From assembly GCA_021442965.1 (NCBI GenBank), contig JABUUX010000434.1, positions 1 through 6,905 of the forward strand: DNA of 6,905 nucleotides, in the 5' to 3' direction. Below, in pieces: positions 5,882 to 6,905 of this stretch. The notes under the pieces are model-generated. The model saw only the letters and a list, made by a program, of their open reading frames with translations. It ran no database searches and was not told where the DNA came from. The first letter of the stretch is position 1; the number at the start of each line of letters is the position of its first letter. This DNA comes from Treponema sp. (GTDB lineage Bacteria > Spirochaetota > Spirochaetia > Treponematales > Treponemataceae). Both the position numbers and the translations under genes were made by a program.

Positions 5882-6905
5882 TTATTTTTTAATACGTTTC
5901 AAATCATTCTGCAGAGTTGAATTAGGCCCGATTTTTTCTAATCCTGCTTCAAGAATTTCTACAGCTTTATCATATTCCCCACTATTCATAAGCGGAACAC
6001 ACTCGTTGTGAATACGCACAGCCTCATGATTTTTAATGCGCTTTTCGTAGGTAGTGTAATCTGATTTTTTCAAATAATCTGAACGGGCATTCAATTCTTC
6101 CATCGCTTCATCAAACCCTACATCAGAAGAAAGCCAGTTTATATAATTACTGACCGTTGTGTATTTCATGCTGTTGTAATTGCTTTCAGTAAGCAAATCT
6201 TTTTCGGCTTCAAGGATTTCAAAAGCAGCTGGATAATCCGAAATATCAAAACTGTCATTCAAAAGATTTGAAACGGCAGCCCCTGTATTTTTTGCCCAAC
6301 GGGTTGAAAGCCCATAAATTTCTTTGTGCTTGCGGGCTAAATCCAGAGCTTCCCGATTTTTTTTCTTCCTGGCATAAAATGCTGCAAGATTACTTCCCGC
6401 CATATCCAAAAGGTCAACCGCTTCTTCTGAATATTCCTGAATTTCAAGTGAATCCAATGCAATCTGATAAGCCTGTTCATAAAGACTTTTTTTAAACAAA
6501 AGTGAAACACGATTACTGTAAATCATCCCAACAAGTCGGCGGTCGTCTACAAGTTTTTGATTTCTGTAATTTTTGGGAGTTGCCCTATAGTAAGAATCTG
6601 ATTCGGGCGCATGCTTTTCTTCTCCGGGATTAAAACCATAAGGATTCGTCGTCTCTACTCTTACCCTGTTTCCATTCACAAAAATTTCCACAAAAACATG
6701 ATCGTCTGTTTCAAATACTTCAAAGTCAAAACCTAATACTTTTAAAAAATATACGTACACAACACAGGAGGAAACACAATTGTAAAAACCTGAATCCAGC
6801 GTATAACAGATATCAGACTGGTCCAGTTTAAATTTTTTCAAAAGTTTTTCATAACAATATGTTAATGCGAATTCAGCTTTATCATCAGCATCATCTATTT
6901 CTTCT
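5882..6905 (-). CDS. Transglutaminase-like / TPR-repeat protein, 5' partial
   Basis: The C-terminal 340 residues of a protein whose start lies beyond the right edge: the frame has no stop up to 6904. A TTG at 6841 could be taken as a start, but the 21 codons before it (beginning EEIDDADDKAEF) read as sensible protein, run smoothly into the domain, and no ribosome binding site is seen. Counting from the first visible codon, about 20-90 is a transglutaminase-like (SirB1-like) domain with YNCVSS containing Cys43, DDHVFVEI containing His69, and VETTNP with Glu84 as a possible third residue, matching a Cys-His-acid arrangement. Helical TPR-like repeats follow, clearest near 122-155, 170-200 and 300-325 (GEYDKAVEILEAGLEKIGPN). 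Whether it is a protease, a crosslinker or an inactive binding domain is unknown, and any secretion or lipoprotein signal would be outside the window. It precedes the GH3 gene by 19 bp, probably in one operon. Confidence 0.85.
   Translation of the reverse strand, partial: EEIDDADDKAEFALTYCYEKLLKKFKLDQSDICYTLDSGFYNCVSSCVVYVYFLKVLGFDFEVFETDDHVFVEIFVNGNRVRVETTNPYGFNPGEEKHAPESDSYYRATPKNYRNQKLVDDRRLVGMIYSNRVSLLFKKSLYEQAYQIALDSLEIQEYSEEAVDLLDMAGSNLAAFYARKKKNREALDLARKHKEIYGLSTRWAKNTGAAVSNLLNDSFDISDYPAAFEILEAEKDLLTESNYNSMKYTTVSNYINWLSSDVGFDEAMEELNARSDYLKKSDYTTYEKRIKNHEAVRIHNECVPLMNSGEYDKAVEILEAGLEKIGPNSTLQNDLKRIKK

Noticed and set aside
6268..6495. 75-codon plus-strand open frame opposite the TPR gene
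   Set aside because: Antisense to the TPR-repeat region, short, and without recognisable motifs or a promoter.
1..6905. CRISPR array, insertion sequence, tRNA or rRNA gene
   Set aside because: I found no regularly spaced repeats, transposase-like frames, terminal inverted repeats, cloverleaf sequences or rRNA-like stretches on either strand.

Overview
The window is AT-rich bacterial DNA with the look of a host-associated or rumen/gut spirochaete, most likely Treponema. The grounds are the low GC content, a LacI-type sensor fused to GGDEF, and a transglutaminase-like protein with TPR repeats carrying a YNCVSS motif, an arrangement I associate with treponemes. No database search was possible, so the genus is an inference.

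Layout. Positions 1-19 hold only the end of an intergenic gap and a possible first few codons of another minus-strand gene. From 20 to about 1966 (minus strand) lies a large cytoplasmic signalling protein: a sugar-binding (LacI/periplasmic-binding-protein-like) sensor without a DNA-binding helix-turn-helix, a middle segment I cannot name, and a C-terminal diguanylate cyclase with an intact active site and inhibitory site. A roughly 220-bp divergent intergenic region (1967-2186) holds candidate promoters for both directions and two short perfect dyads. On the plus strand, 2187-3071 encodes a DegV/FakB-family lipid-binding protein with some divergent ligand-site motifs. A strong symmetric hairpin at 3084-3128, with A and T tracts on both sides, terminates this gene and the converging operon. 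On the minus strand, 3145-5862 encodes a domain-permuted family 3 glycoside hydrolase with an extra C-terminal beta-sandwich. Only 19 bp upstream of it, a transglutaminase-like/TPR protein gene runs off the right edge of the window (5882-6905, 5' partial).

How the parts may work together. The glycosidase has no signal peptide, so it should act on oligosaccharides already inside the cell. The sensor-cyclase could read a sugar or related small molecule and set c-di-GMP levels, linking nutrient sensing to motility or surface behaviour. The two genes lie in separate transcription units, so this link is only a hypothesis. The DegV protein probably belongs to fatty-acid kinase metabolism, but no kinase gene is nearby. 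I see no mobile element, CRISPR array, tRNA or rRNA. The least ordinary items are the HTH-less sensor-cyclase with its unassigned middle domain and the pairing of a permuted GH3 with a transglutaminase-like/TPR protein; I do not see a clear new multi-gene system.
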